A stretch of 64,000 nt of DNA, taken from assembly GCA_963575745.1 (NCBI GenBank), contig CAUYUJ010003592.1, positions 124,001 through 188,000 on the forward strand, read 5' to 3'. A program made the position numbers and the translations under genes. This document shows positions 10,411-23,700 of the stretch, one piece after another. The notes beneath the pieces are model-generated. The model did not search any database. It was not told the origin of the DNA and was given only the letters and a program-made list of their open reading frames with translations. This DNA is from Prorocentrum cordatum. Taxonomy: Eukaryota > Sar > Dinophyceae > Prorocentrales > Prorocentraceae. The first letter of the stretch is position 1. Each line of letters begins with the position of its first letter.

Positions 10411-12102
10411 GAAAAGGCGAGATTGGCCCATTCGGGTTAGGTTCGCCATACCCACGGTGAAGGGTTCCCCCAAGTTCGGGGGCAACGATAGGGGGGGTAG
10501 GCTCAGGGGGGGGGACGCATTGACCATTGACCGCCGGTAGGGGGTATGGTCAGGGAGGGGGGCGTATGCTCAGGGGGGGGTATGCTCAGTACGCATCCGC
10601 CAATCGCCCATTGACCGCCTGTAGGTACCCGCGGCCCTGCCCGCCCAGGAACGTGCGGTTTTGCCATCGGGGGCCTATCGCCAGTCTAACGGCGGTGTGT
10701 CGCCGATTCCAGGTCGACGTTGCCCCCCGTGTGCCATGCTCTCCCTGCCGTTGGCCCTCGCAAGTGAAACACAGCAGGCTGGTCTGGCGAGCCCCCCCCC
10801 CTCGCCCGGGCAGGCCCAGCAGCGGCATCACTCGCGCAAGGCCGTTCCAGAACGCTCCCAAAGCGTTCCGCGGGAACTGATGGGAAAATTCTCCACCACC
10901 ACTACTATATGTAGGACGGGGAAGAAGGGAGGATGAGGAGGTCCTGCTCCTCCTCCTTTTCCCTCTCCTCCTCCCTCTCCAAACTATGGTAGCGGTGGTG
11001 GAACATGAGCCCATCAGGAACGCTTTGGTGTCCGAGGCGGGGATTGATCCATGAACACGGACTGGCGGATCGACCTTTGGGGACTTTAGCAGGCGGTGGG
11101 TGTGGATGTAGTGGGGCCCCCTTGTGGCCAGAATGCGTCACTCCACCGCCCGCTGGGGTCCCAAGACGGTGGTTCCCTGGCGGATGCGGCCCCGCAGGCC
11201 GGGTCTGGGCCGCGACAGGGCGTTTCGTGTCGCGGATGCTCCGCGCGGAGCGTACCCGTGCGACCGCTCATCCGCGTGATCGCGCCCCAGAGTCCAGACC
11301 GCGAGGGCGCGGATACGGATATGTTCGCTGATCGTGATCCAGAACCGCTGGACCTCAGAGGTCCCTGCTGTATCCCGAGTGGGGGGGGCCTCACGTCGGG
11401 TGCCGCCGACCCCGAACGACGACGACGACGATGCTGACGTGGGTCGGGGTCCTCCGGGATGCTTCTTGGGGTCTCTCTGGAGCGCTCTCGGGTGCCCCCA
11501 TCGGGGGGGGGGTCGGATTGGGGCCTCTTGGGGGCCTCTCGGGGCCCTGGAGCCGCCGGATCTCAGAGGTCCCTGCCCTCTCCCGGTACCTGCCTGCTCC
11601 CGGTCCCTGCGTTCTACTGCCTGGGGCATCGACCTGCGGCTGCCTCGGCAGGCGGCGGGCCTGGAGGAACATGCTTCGGGCCAGGAGTCATGGGCGGGCG
11701 GCGCCTGGCTGCGCGCGTGAGGGCCAAGTCTATGCTTCAGTCGCGCATGTTCCCTACGGGGGGATTTTGGACGAAAAGTGAAAAAATTACCCCCAAGACA
11801 TTCCCAAATGGTCAGACATCGTCGAAACAATCGTCCCCAGACGTTTGTTTTAAAACTATTTGAGTCTATTCGTATCCACCGCCTGCTGGGTTCCCCCAGG
11901 ATCGACCCCCCAGGTAGTGGGCATGCCGCGACCCAGCCCGCCACGCGCCCGCCGCCCGCCACCCGCCCACGACTCTTGGACGAGCGTCGGTGCTTGCGGC
12001 GGGCTCGCCGTGTCATGCGTGAAGAAAATCCGGCGCCTGCGGCGGGCTTTCCCCATGGACTCCCGCCCTGCCGACCATTTCACCGGCTCCCTCACTCTCA
12101 TC
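10411..12102. other. Intergenic, with dispersed repeats
   Basis: Positions 10651-10730 match 4002-4090. The phrase CTCAGAGGTCCCTGC occurs at about 11356 and 11563. Positions 10845-10875 again hold CGTTCCAGAACG-type half palindromes like those at 8215. I see no gene with support. Confidence 0.45.
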
Positions 12103-12330
12103 CGCAGGTTCGGGCATTTCGACGTGTGTTTCAATCTGCAGCTCGGTGCGCATGACGACCTGGAGGTGAAGGTGCATGTCCAGTTCCATCCTGAACGCTT
12201 CGCGTATCCGCATCCATCGGTGTTACCTGATGTCTGGCTTCGCCAGGGTGTGGCCCTGCACAGAGTGGTTCAGCCTTCTGCGTCCGTGGCATACCCCCAG
12301 CAGATCAGTCTGCATCAGCCTCCGTCAGTA
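12103..12330 (+). CDS. Possible exon of an unrecognised gene
   Basis: A reading frame after a good acceptor (CTCATCCGCAG before 12108) encodes a stretch with GC-rich third positions, about 70 residues, including HFDVCFNLQLGAHDDLEVKV. Alternating hydrophobic and charged residues look like beta-strands. No matching donor, second exon or motif was found, and the reverse strand is also open, so this could be chance. The encoded family is not recognised. Confidence 0.2.
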
Positions 12331-12970
12331 CTTGCATCGCTGCGCCCCCGAACCGCGAGAGTCGGATACGTTGTGTATGCACTGACTACAGGCTCGGCTC
12401 CACCTCGTGTGCGCAGTCTGGGGTCGCACCCTTCTCATGCGAAGGACGGGTTTCAGCCACACCTCTGCGTTAGTGAGCCATGGTGAGTGAGGCCATTCTC
12501 TGCTCGCTGCCCTCTTTTCTTGGCGTTGCCGCGTGCCCCGGCTGGCGTACACACTTGCACCTTTTCTCTCGCTTTGGCCCCGCTTCCATTTGTAAAGCGG
12601 CCGGTGTCCGGCGCCGCCAGGCGACTTCCTGCCGTTCCAGTTCCGTCTCTGTGCCGGTCGCCGCGCTCGCCCCCACCCGTCGGGGTGCTCGGCTTGACTC
12701 CATGGTCGCGTTGAGCTACTGGTGCCTGTCGCCTAAAAAGGGCGTTCTCGTCGCCGACTCGCCGCCAGTCGCCGCGCCGTGGTGTCCCCACCGCCGGGAC
12801 GTCCACGCCGGCCTTTGGCGTTTAATTGGGTCATTTTGTCCCTCGCATGTGCACATGCCACTGCGGCCAGTTAGCTTCGTTCGCGCCCCGTTCGTTGTTG
12901 ACCCGCTTCCTGACCTTCGCTTGGGAGCCGCCGACCAAAAAATATCCGCATCCACCCCTCCAGGAACGAT
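12331..12970. other. Intergenic
   Basis: I see no gene or repeat that can be supported here. The 321-bp repeat begins immediately after. Confidence 0.4.
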
Positions 12971-13291
12971 AGTAAATATGCTCCTCTCCGCCTCATTATC
13001 CACTTGCCTTTCCTGCTGCCTGCCTTGCCATACCTTGACATTGGTATCACTGTATACCGAAGCTGTATCTACTGCTCGAGTGAGAAAAGGAACGCGCCGG
13101 GGGGCGCGCGGGCGGCCCGCGTCGTCGTCCGTCCCTGGCCGGACTCCTCACTTCCTATGTTTGAGTGTAGTTGCTTAACGGATAACCTACAGTTTCATCG
13201 ATGTCTCATCCCGTATCCTCTACCACTGAGCATATCCAACATGAGACCTTAATTCCTTTGGCATCTTACCCCGATTCTCAGAGGAAAGACT
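12971..13291 (+). repeat. 321-bp direct repeat, copy 1 (LTR-like)
   Basis: This segment runs from AGTAAATATGCTCCT to GAGGAAAGACT and is repeated at 55652-55971 in the same orientation with high identity by eye. Both copies contain ACATTGGTATCACTGTATAC and GCTTAACGGATAACCTACAG. Here the repeat lies upstream of a gag-like broken gene; the second copy lies just downstream of another broken gene. That placement suggests terminal repeats of a retroelement family. The ends do not show the usual TG...CA, so a shared UTR or other repeat remains possible. Confidence 0.6.
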
Positions 13292-13422
13292 GGTTACCAG
13301 CCGAAACCCGCGACCAAGTCGCAATAGGGATGAGCCATGATGAGACAGCCGCATTGCCCACTCAATCACAAATTGTGCTTCGAGATGGGCAAGAACATCA
13401 GGACAGCGGCCCGGGTGAGGGC

Positions 13423-13535
<113 letters not shown>

Positions 13536-13575
13536 CTCAAGGCCTGACGGCCGGTGCCGCCGACCACAGTTCAGC

Positions 13576-14600
13576 AATGCGCAGCAAGAGATACGAGGTT
13601 GCTCAAGGTCGGCTTGGCTGGAACCCCAGGGAAGAGGAGTCCCAGGGGGGGGCGTCGTATCTGACCCGGGGGGGGGGTCGCTACCCCCCCCCCTCCCGGC
13701 GGGGGAGGGATCAAAGGGAAGGGGCTTCCCTTCGACTCAATTACGAGGTTGCTCAAGGTCGGCTTGGCTGGAGCCCAGGGGAAGAGGACGTCCCAGGGGG
13801 GGGGCGTCTATCTGACCGGGGGGGGGGTCGACACCCCCCCCCCCCCTCCGGCGGGGGAGGGATCAAAGGGAAGGGGCTTCCCTTCACCTCAATTACGAGG
13901 TGCTCAAGGGTCGGCTGACTGGAGCCAGGGGACAAGGAAGTCCCAGGGGGGGGGCGTCTGTATCGGACCCGGGGGGGGGGGTCGACACCCCCCCCCCCCT
14001 CCCGGCGGAGGGGAGGGATCAAAGGGAAGGGGCTTCCCTTCGACTCAATTGCGAGGTTGCTCAAGGTCGGCTTGGCTGGAGCCCAGGGGAAGAGGAGTCC
14101 CAGGGGGGAGCGTCGTATCTGACCCGGGGGGGGGGGTCGACACCCCCCCCCCCCTCCCGGCGGGGGAGGGATCAAAGGGAAGGGGCTTCCCTTCGACTCA
14201 ATTACTAGGTTGCTCAAGGTCGGCTTGGCTGGAGCCCAGGGGAAGAGGAGTCCCAGGGGGGGGCGTCGTATCTGACCCGGGGGGGGGGTCGACACCCCCC
14301 CCCCCCCTCCCGGCGGGGGAGGGATCAAAGGGAAGGGGCTTCCCTTCGACTCAATTACGAGGTTGCTCAAGGTCGGCTTGGCTGGAGCCCAGGGGAAGAG
14401 GAGTCCCAGGGGGGGGCGTCGTATCTGACCCGGGGGGGGGGGCGTCGCTGGAGGACCCCGGGGGGGGGGGTCGCTTACCCACACCCCCCCCCTGGCCCAG
14501 GCGAGGATCAAAGGGAAGGGGTTTCCCTTCGACTCAATTACGAGGTTGCTCAAGGTCGGCTTGGCTGGAGCCCAGGGGAAGAGGTCTCCCAGGGAAAGGG
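13576..14600. repeat. ~150-bp minisatellite, seven copies
   Basis: GAGGTTGCTCAAGGTCGGC (with variants) recurs at about 13597, 13746, 13896, 14052, 14206, 14361 and 14542. Each unit also holds long G and C runs and GGATCAAAGGGAAGGGGCTT. Frames through the array differ between units, so it is not coding. The array sits exactly between two CT runs. Confidence 0.95.
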
Positions 14601-14698
14601 AAGGACAGAGACGACGAGTACAAAGAATGACGGAGATGACGGCTCGAACGGAAAAGCCCCTCACACACGCCGACAGGGTCGGTGGATTTTTTCTGTCT

Positions 14699-14811
<113 letters not shown>

Positions 14812-14870
14812 CTTCGAATCCTACTCGGATTTATCGTGGAAGGGGCGCGGGAGAAGTCATATATTTGTCA

Positions 14871-17800
14871 ATGGATGATTCTCCCTCTCGTATTCCGATA
14901 AGGGGTCGCGAACATACCCCAGATCCGATAAGGCGGGGCGGCGCAGCCGCAAATGCCAGGCGAAGAGCCTTTTCATCTTGGAGTGCTGAATCCTCAGAAA
15001 CAATCCATTCCAGCTCGATTGCCGTGCGTTCTGTCGACCCGGCCGCTGGCCTAGCCAGTGGGTCGCAAGACGTAAAAGAGTCCGGCGGCGCGTTCCCCTC
15101 CGTCCCAGACGGATGGGGCCTCACGCAAGGGACTTACCCCATCCCGATAGCCTTCAACGGGCAGCCCGGTCAAGACAGCGACGAACAGCTTGATGGCGAA
15201 GACGATATCCATTCCATGGAGGAAGACATAAAATATGCCAATTACCGCGTATCACCAAGCCAAGATTTGTCGCTAATGAGCGCTGCTGACCACCCCGTCC
15301 CAGACGGAAAGGTCATCCCCTGGGCCAAAAGCCGTTGACTACGATCACTTGGAAGCCCTTGGGAAGGCGCTCGCAGAATCAGATTTAGACACCGCGATCA
15401 GTGACCTGCCGCCCCAGGTGGTCGAGGTAGAAATGAGTTCCCAATTTCATGTGAAGCATGACCGGGAGACCACGGGTCGAACGCCCGCTCCTCAGCATAA
15501 GAGGCACAGGAACGAAGATTATGATTTGAATGACTCCCCGCTTCAGGAAGGGTTCTATCGAACCGCCGTCGCCCCAGGCGATTGGCAACCGTCAGCGCCC
15601 GCGGTTGTTGAGAACGATGAGATGTTCACCCCCCCAGCAGCGCTCACTGAGTTGGTTAAACAAGATGAACGGGATGAGGAGCTTCGGGAGGTGGCCGAGC
15701 CACCGGGGAGCACGCGCGTTCGTCCTCGATCGTCTGCTTCGAGCAGGGGAAGGCCCAATCTACCACGATCTGGTGCCCGATCGACTTCGAGGAGCAACAG
15801 TACAGTATCCATGCGTGAGGTATGCTGGAACCGAGGCCCCGACTGCCCGCCCCGGGCGGAGAACTGGTGCCCGGGGAAAGCTCGCAAACACGGCGGACCC
15901 TGTAAGCGTCCAGTGCGTGGGAGTTGTTCTGACGTGTGTCCTAACTGCGGCAATCAATGGTTGCGTGGGGATTGCTTTCGCATGGGGGAACATAACCGCC
16001 AATGCCTTCTCATCCAAGCTATCCAGGATCAAGCCAGATTCGTCGAGGCCAAGACACAGCAAGAAATCATGGCCCTGGAAGCCCAGAGGGCCGAACAGGC
16101 TCGACTGGATCGAGAAGAAATGAACGCAGGTGTTGAAGATGTTCGGAAGAAGTTCGAGGCTGAAAGAGTCGCCCTGGCCCAAGCTGCCAGTAGGCGGGAA
16201 CGCGAGCTGATGGAACAAATGCCCTATCAGGCCGCGGCTGCCCGGCGGCGTGCGGAGGAAGAAACCGAGAACATAATTGTTGAGGTGATATCTTCTGAAC
16301 GACAGGCTGCCGTGGCGGCGAACAGTCGATCTGTCGATGCCAAGACCGCTTGCGCCGCCGTTGCGGCGGCGAGAATAGAAGGGGAGAGGGCCGCGACGGC
16401 CAGGGCAGAACATGATAAGCAGGAGCTCCAAGACCAACTTAATGCTGCCAGGTTGGAAGTGGCCAATGCACAGATTGTAAGGCTGCGACGATTGTTGATC
16501 AGAATCATCAGTACCGAGAAGAGCTCAGGTTACATGAAAATGCTAGAGCATCTCTCCAGCGAGTGTAATTAGGTGACGATATGTGCCTACCGGCTAAGCC
16601 GGCGGGGGCGAGCAGACGACCGTCGCTGGCGGCCCAGCCGTCTGGTGCGACGTCGTCGCAGGCCCAGCCTGGCTCGGCGCCCCTGGATGGCGGAATGCCG
16701 CCAATGCTGCGAGTAAGGGCTGCTCAGCAGCCACGGCCCGTGAAAGGGGTCAATGAAGAGAATTGCTCAATATGCTCGGGTCCGAAGATCGGAGAATGCG
16801 TTGCACGCGGATTGCCAAGCTGTAAAGACCACTTCTTTAACACGATCACCAGACGTTGCATCACTTGCACTCAACGAAAGAGTTCGCCCTTGGAACAGGT
16901 GGAGTGGGATGGGCAATGGCAGCGACGTAGCGCTGACCCCAACTTTCGGGCCCAGCTGCAAAAGCTCCTTGATGATTTTTACGCTGATAAACTGAATATG
17001 CAGCGAATGAAGGAGCACGCTGAGGAACAGCTTCGGTTGAGCTCAGAAAGGTCAGCTGCCGACATTCGAGAGAAAGATGAGGCGTTGGCACGCGCCGTTG
17101 CATCAGAGAAAGAAGTGATGTAGCTCAAGGATGTCATCACTGAATCCTTGAAATAGAAAGGGCCAAATGTGCAGCCCCAGTTGCAATCTGCGGACCGCGA
17201 AGCGGCCATGATCGAAAGGGCAAAATAGATGACGATAACCATGGGATTGGCATCCTTTCAACATATCGAGAAATATTTGGATCAGTTGCCCAGGTTCAGT
17301 CTGTTCGACATGCCCCAGCTTTCGCAGAAGACGCCCGTGGGGCCAACCATGCAACCCCATTATAATGTCCCTGGCCCTGCAACCGAAGGTCCAGCCAAGC
17401 CTGGTATCTCCGGGAACAGTGTACCCATCAATACGGAAGTGACAGGTATTACTGATGACATGACCTTCATTAACAATCATCCTCTCACCAAGGCGGGGCC
17501 AGCGAGACCGCCAACGGCCCAGCCGTCTGGTGGAGATATGGTCATGCGCCAGCGGCCACGCCGCCTGGCGGGGCAGGGCAAGACACGGGTGGGGATAATC
17601 ATAGTACCGCACCAAGTACCGAGATCCTGTCAGCACTTGCTAATGCCATTCGAGACCAGTCGGAGAAGCCGCCCCCAGGGAGTCCAGGGGGTCCTGGATC
17701 CTCAGGCGGTGGAGGCGGTCGTGGCGGACCTCAGGGCCCAGGGGGGCCACGTGACCCGGGAGGTCTTGACGAGAGTGCCCCTCTGGATCAGTGGGGACAG

Positions 17801-18253
17801 GTTGGGAACCATCAGAAGGTCGATATGATGGACATTCCCGATGTTACAAACATGCGGGAGTGGCAGATGCATGCGGTTCGTGCTGTTGCTGGATCCTCTG
17901 AGATTCGGGAAGCACAGCTCNNNNNNNNNNNNNNNNNNNNNNNNNNNNNNNNNNNNNNNNNNNNNNNNNNNNNNNNNNNNNNNNNNNNNNNNNNNNNNNN
18001 NNNNNNNNNNNNNNNNNNNNCGCCTCAGGCCCCGCGTCGCGTGACGGTTCGACTGGCGCGGGCAGGGAGAGTTGATTTATGCAGCTCGGTGGGTCAGATT
18101 CACCACCCCTTGCGCCAGTCGTTACTCAGTTGGCCCCCTCGGCCGCTGATGTGGCCACGTCTCCCTCGGCTGGCACCTCCTCGTCAAGACCCTGCCCCGC
18201 CCCTATCCTCCATCCCCGCGGTTCCAGGGCCGAGTCGTATCGCCGCCGTTTAG
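14871..18253 (+). pseudogene. Broken gag-like gene, coiled coil with zinc ribbons
   Basis: Coding starts at ATG 14871 (MDDSPSRIPIRG) in one frame and moves to the +1 frame in an A run near 15328. It then encodes a Cys cluster around 15820-15960 (PNCGNQWLRGDC is part of it) and a long Glu/Ala/Arg-rich coiled coil to 16570. After another shift, 16581-17120 encodes a second Cys cluster (ENCSICSGPKIGEC, then CITC) and more coiled coil. In-frame TAG codons follow at 17121, 17154 and 17226, then a shift near 17540 into a Gly/Pro-rich frame that enters the assembly gap. The tail after the gap, to 18253, is uncertain. The organisation resembles a gag protein downstream of the repeat at 12971, but no protease, integrase or reverse transcriptase is visible. 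Confidence 0.5.
17921..18020. other. Assembly gap, 100 N
   Basis: Exactly 100 undetermined bases, the usual placeholder for a gap of unknown size. It interrupts the broken gag-like gene. Confidence 1.
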
Positions 18254-19790
18254 GTATCTTATCATGGGAACCTTTTCTCATCCAATTGACGTAGCTTTTT
18301 GCAGTGTTAGTGTCGTGTTAGTGTCGGGTTAGTGTCGGGTTAGTGTCTTCGTGCGCTCCCTATGCGTCTTATTATTTCCCTACCTCCTCCGTTTCCTAGC
18401 TTCCTTCTCGCCCTCCTCCTCTTCCGCCCTCCTCTTTCGTCGCTTCCCCGCGGCGGACAGCAGGCGTCCTAGTGTGTCATCGCGCCGAGGGCGCGACGGC
18501 GGATTTCGATCTTATTGCCAAGCCCAGTTTCCTTTTGCGCCTTTTTCGCCTTGGTCATCAGTTTTACCTGCTAATCCTTGCCCCTGCTGTGTTGCTCCCC
18601 CTCCTCCGTGCGACTATCTAGGCATTTGTTGCACTGTCTGATTGTCTGTCCCTAGGTTTCTTCGCCACGCTTCAACAGCCTCGGTCGCTTCCGTTTCTGT
18701 CGCGCTGCACGAGCCCTAGGTCCGAAACGCAACCTGCTCAATACAGGACGCGTGGTTTCTCCCCAAAAAGGAGGAAGAGGAATACGAGGAAGAGGAGGGG
18801 ATGGGGGCGCGGAGGATGACGAGGACGACGGCGCCCGTTGGAAGAGGGGAGAGGGCGGCGATGATGAGGAGGGGGGAGGATGAGGTGGAGGAGGGAGAAG
18901 AGAAGGGGAGGGAGGAGGAACATGAGGAAAAGGAGAAGGGAGGAGCTGGAGGGGGAGGGGGAGGAGGAAACCCCCGCGCGCGAGCGAGCGCGCCCGCGCG
19001 CCCGCGCCCGCGCTCGCGCGGGGAGGGGGCGACGACGGTTTCGGAAGCGGCAGCGACGAGGCGGCGGCGATGACGACGGCGCCCCGGAGCTCTCGATCCC
19101 TCCACTCGTTTGTGTTTTTGTTTTTTTCCCTCCCCCCGGAGACCGACAGGGCCTCCCGAGGCCCCCGCCGCCGCCGCGCCGTTGTCGTCGGGCTGCTGCC
19201 GTCGAGGACGACGGCGACGGGACTTTCGATTCCTTCCTTAATTTGTTTTTGAAGTTTTCTCCGTGGTTCCAGGGCCCGAAAACGACCCCCCTAGGCCCCC
19301 GCCGCCGCCGCGCCGTCGTCGTCTTCGGGCTGCTGCCGCCCGCGGCCCCCCGTGGCCGCCGTGACCCGCGTCGGGCCCCGAAGGTGGGGGCTCAGCAAAA
19401 ACGAAATGCGCAACGTCTCTCGGGGGCTTTCCGAAATTTGGGGGCGGAGGGCCCAAGGGGCGCCCGAAGGGGCCCCAGGGGGTCCGAAGGGGCGCCGAGT
19501 GGCCCGAAGGGGCCGCAATTGAGGGGCCCACGGGTCTCCCCAAGAGCAGGCGCAGCCGCTGGACTGTTGGAGGGGTGGTTCCCACGGGAACCCGGGTACC
19601 CCGGCGGCGGCCCCCTGCCCTCGCGAGGGGGGGCCGCCAAAGGGGCCCGCCCCCCCGCGGTCCGCTGCGCGGCCGCCTCCCGCGTCGTCCTCACCATCAT
19701 CATCGTCGTCGTCATCTGAAGCCAAGCAAGGGTCATGGGCTTCATCGTGCCGCCAGGGCGGCAGCGGGGTCGCATGGCCCCGCCATCGCC
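18254..19790. other. Intergenic, with TTAGTGTC repeats and GC-rich simple DNA
   Basis: Positions 18303-18348 hold four TTAGTGTC units spaced 11 bp apart. Positions 18770-18960 are purine-rich and 18970-19020 alternate C and G (CGCGCG-rich). GAGGCCCCCGCCGCCGCC-type segments near 19155 and 19290 are a diverged duplication. I find no gene. Confidence 0.55.
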
Positions 19791-19833
19791 GTTACGCCGT
19801 TACGCCGTTACGCCGTCGTCGTCGTCGCCGTCT

Positions 19834-19869
<36 letters not shown>

Positions 19870-19951
19870 CCGTCGCCGTCGGCGTCGTCCTGGGGCTGCC
19901 AAATGTGCAACTGTCGCTAGTCTTTGCCTCAGGGCGATCACGACGACGCCG

Positions 19952-20000
<49 letters not shown>

Positions 20001-20048
20001 AGACGGCGACGACGAAGACGACGACGACGCCGGCGGCGGCGGCGGTGA

Positions 20049-20118
<70 letters not shown>

Positions 20119-20131
20119 TACGACTACGACG

Positions 20132-20197
<66 letters not shown>

Positions 20198-20200
20198 TGG
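19791..20200. repeat. GTC/GAC trinucleotide foldback
   Basis: GTC triplets (about 19805-19890) are followed after a short spacer by a GAC run (about 19938-20130) and at once by another GTC run (20131-20196). The GAC and GTC blocks are reverse complements and touch each other, so the strand can fold into a long hairpin. Asp-, Val- and Arg-rich frames are artefacts. Confidence 0.92.
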
Positions 20201-20560
20201 GAATTCTCACGGGGCAACTTCGGGGTCATCTCGATGCGTCTTGTGGCAATTGTTTGAGGTCATCCTGAGTTCGCGGCGGAGTCGCGGGAGTGTGACGAGG
20301 CCTCCAAGACAGCCCAAGAGAGCACTAAGACAACCCAAGAAAGCCCAAGAGAGCCCCAAGAAGGGCCTGAGAGAGGGACCACGAAACGAGTATTCGAGTC
20401 TTCCGCCTGGAGAGGCCCCCAGGAGGCCTCAAGAGGCCTCCAAGAAGCCCCAAGAGGCACCCAATAGGCCCGAATGAGGTCCCCAGACGGCCCCCAGGAT
20501 GCCTGAGAACTGCCTCCAACAAGTCCCCGAGAGGCGCCCCACGATATCACGAACGATCGT
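20201..20560. repeat. CCAAGA-type short tandem repeat
   Basis: Units of the form CCCAAGAGAGCC recur every 10-25 bp. They are the reverse complement of the CTTGGGG units at 10060-10410. Confidence 0.65.
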
Positions 20561-20629
20561 CATCGTCATCATCAGCATCATCCACATCATCATTACCATC
20601 GTCATCGCCGTCATCAGCGCCATCAACGC

Positions 20630-20671
<42 letters not shown>

Positions 20672-20678
20672 ACCAAGT

Positions 20679-20712
<34 letters not shown>

Positions 20713-20745
20713 CCATGATCGCCATCATCATGACCATCATCATGG
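20561..20745. repeat. ATC microsatellite
   Basis: Imperfect and then pure CATCAT triplets lie just upstream of the hAT-like gene, possibly inside an upstream intron or in the 5' flank. Confidence 0.9.
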
Positions 20746-20787
20746 TCGTAGCATCCCTACCGCCATTTCGGTTCGCGTAGTTGCATC

Positions 20788-23700
20788 AGGCGGCCCAGCT
20801 GCCGCCCTATCCGATATGCTGTCTGCAGCCCAAACCACTGGGCGGAATGCCGGAGTTCTGCGGGCGCTCATTCTGCAGGGCCCTGAAGGGGCGCAGCGGT
20901 GCCCCGAGACGCTGGCGGCTTTGGAGCTTCTGGAGAATGCTTTGGCATCTGAGTTCGACGTTACTGTTCGGGGCCCGCCCAGGCCCAGGATCCCAGAACA
21001 AGATGTGCGACAACGCGTTACCTGGCTGCAGAAGTCGCGGGCCAGGTACATCAAGCGGTTGAAGGCTGGCCTTGCTGAGAAGACGAGCGGGCGCATCCAC
21101 AAATTGTGGATCGCGCGCGTTGCACTTACGGACCCGAGCATCCCTGCCACTACATTGGAACAGTTCTGCACAGACTTCCCCGAGAAAGAAACGCAATCCA
21201 TCGGCAAGGACAGGATTGGTGCCGTGCGTGACGCCATGGCTGCAACCCTGAAGAAGATGGCCGCTTCTGCGGTGGCCAGACATTTGACGGCCCTGGGTGT
21301 GGGTTTTCAAGATGAGTCGAAGACAGTTTTCTTGTCCCATATTCACGACGAGGCGAGCATGCGCCTCAGGAGCTACGACGCTTCCTTGCCGGGCCGCCCT
21401 GTCCGAGGCCGCTCGTCGAAGGCCATGGGGAACCGACGGCGTTACGACACAAATTTGCCCCCTCAAACGCTTGGCCCCCGCATATCTCGATGGGGCTCGG
21501 GTTTCTCGTGGTGGGCCCCCATTTTGCGCGCCCCAAGGTGCAGGGTAACTGCGTCACGGTTGTCTTCCCTGGCGCGTGTTTGGACTTGCCGACGGAGCTG
21601 CAACCGCTCGGGCGCAAGACGGGCGCGGTGTTGGCGAAGTGCATGGTGGATGTCGTCTCGGGCGTGCTCGGACTCCTGAAGGAGCAGACCGTGCTGTCTT
21701 GGTCCTGCTTTCGCTTCGTCCACCTGCTCACAGGCGACGGAATTAACACGAACCAGAATGCCGCGAGACGGCTGCTGCGCTTCTGCCAGGAGCACGCTCG
21801 ATGGGGCGACTTTCGGGTCCGGTATCGCTTGGTGGTTGTGCAGTGCGCGTCGCACGCCGCCAATTTGGTGGTCATCGTCGCGATCTGCGGCGACCTCGTC
21901 CACAACGCCGTGGAGAACAACGACATCTGCGCCAACTGCAGCAGGCTGTACAAACACCTTATCCCAGACTACGTCGAGGAGTTTTCCATGTCGTTGAAGT
22001 TGCACTTGGACGAGAAGTTCAGGATGCGAGTGGAGGCGGCCCCGAGCGAGGCCACGCTAGGGGGGAGATTGCGAGCAAGGGCATTGCAGACACTTTACGG
22101 CGAGAGCGTGCTGCCAGAAGTTATCCTCGAGACATTCAACGCGAGCTTGACAGAAAGGGTGACTGTCGTGCATGCTGCCCGCGAGGAGGCCGCGTTACGA
22201 CGCCACGCGTTTCGAGTGTTGTATGCGCACGTGCTGGTCGTGGAGGACAAGCCAGTGCCGACGCGGTTCTGGCTGTTTGCCGCGTGTGTGGGCCGTCTCC
22301 TCAGCATGCGGTTGATGGACCTCCCGATTGACGTGTTCGCTTTGCGCTTGGTGTCTCCCAGTATGGAAGGTCACAAGAGACTGAAGCGCTTTCACGACTG
22401 GTACACGAGCGAGTCGGCCGGCGAGAGTTTGCGGGTGGCGTCTCTGTGCTTGCAGCTGACTCTGCACGCAGTGAGCATCTCCTCACAGAAAAAGAAGCCC
22501 GACTCGGCCCCCATGATTGTCAGATTGGCCCAGGGTGAGGTGCAGTCTAAAACTTTGTCGCACTTGGGTGTGCTCCTCGACAACTTGCACTTAGACCCGC
22601 ACCTCAACGTGCTCCTCGCCGTTGAGTCCTTGCTGGTTACGGAGGTCCATATCCTCCTCCGATTCGGGCAGTGCGCGAAATTCCCTTACCTGCTGTGGCG
22701 CTTGAGCGTGCGTTGGCACCCACAGGGCGCCGTAAATGCTTGCGAGGAGTTTCTGGGCACAGACGACTCCGAGCTGGATGGCGGGTTTAGCCTCCTCTTG
22801 AAGCAGGAGGCGCTCTCGAAGGGGGGGTACTCCGAGGCCCTCGACTTCTTGCTCTCGGCGCCCATCCAGGAGGAGCTCGATGGCATGTTAGCGAACTTGG
22901 CAGGGGCGTCGCTCGACGTGGAGCGAGCGCACCAACAGGTAAAGCGACCAGAGAAAGGCAAAGTTGTCTCTGTGGCGACAGCAAGTCGGAACAACATCAT
23001 CCGAAAGTATTTGTCCTGGCGGTCCGGCGTCCTGAAGGGTCACATGAAACAAGAGAAGCAGCAGAAGAAGTTGAAATTTATCAACTGGCGCGCTCTGGCG
23101 GTCCAGGCAAGGCCCGACCTCTTCAAGCGTCCTCGGGGGAAGCTTCACTGGGAGAAAGGTGTATCCGATGACGACATGCGGTCGCTTGTCCAACTTGGCA
23201 ACGACGAAGAGGCCAAGCATTTCGTCGATGAGAACAAGGGCCGTTTCAGGCAGGCCGCCGCTGCCATCCGCGCCTCCGCCTTGGCCATCGATGGCAACCA
23301 CCTGAGTGAGATCTTCCCTGTCTTGAACCGGGAGTGGCTGAGTTGGCTGGAGAATTCCCCGCACTTCGCGGACTTGCTCAATACCGCGGGCCCCGAGAGG
23401 TCCTCAGTGAACCACCGCTTGCACGTGGATGACGCTGCGTTTCCGGCGGCTCCTCCATGGGCTTCCCTGACATGGGGCGGCGGGTCCGCGGGCCCCGAGT
23501 GGCTGCGAAAATTGCGGCAGTGCCGCTGCGGCTGGTTCAGCTTATCCTGCGGCGAGCGCCGTCTTGGAAACCCTTTCTTCTGCGCCACCCTGCGCGGCGT
23601 CAGCATGGTCGCCGTGCTCCGCGCGCCGCCCTGGGGCGAGGGCTTCAACAGGTTCACGCTGGACTGCAGCGACCCAGCTCAGCTCCTCCAGCCCATTCTG

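Noticed and set aside
13749-14664. Forward and reverse frames of about 300 codons across the 150-bp minisatellite
   Set aside because: Frame and protein change between units because G and C run lengths vary, so the unit is not selected as protein.
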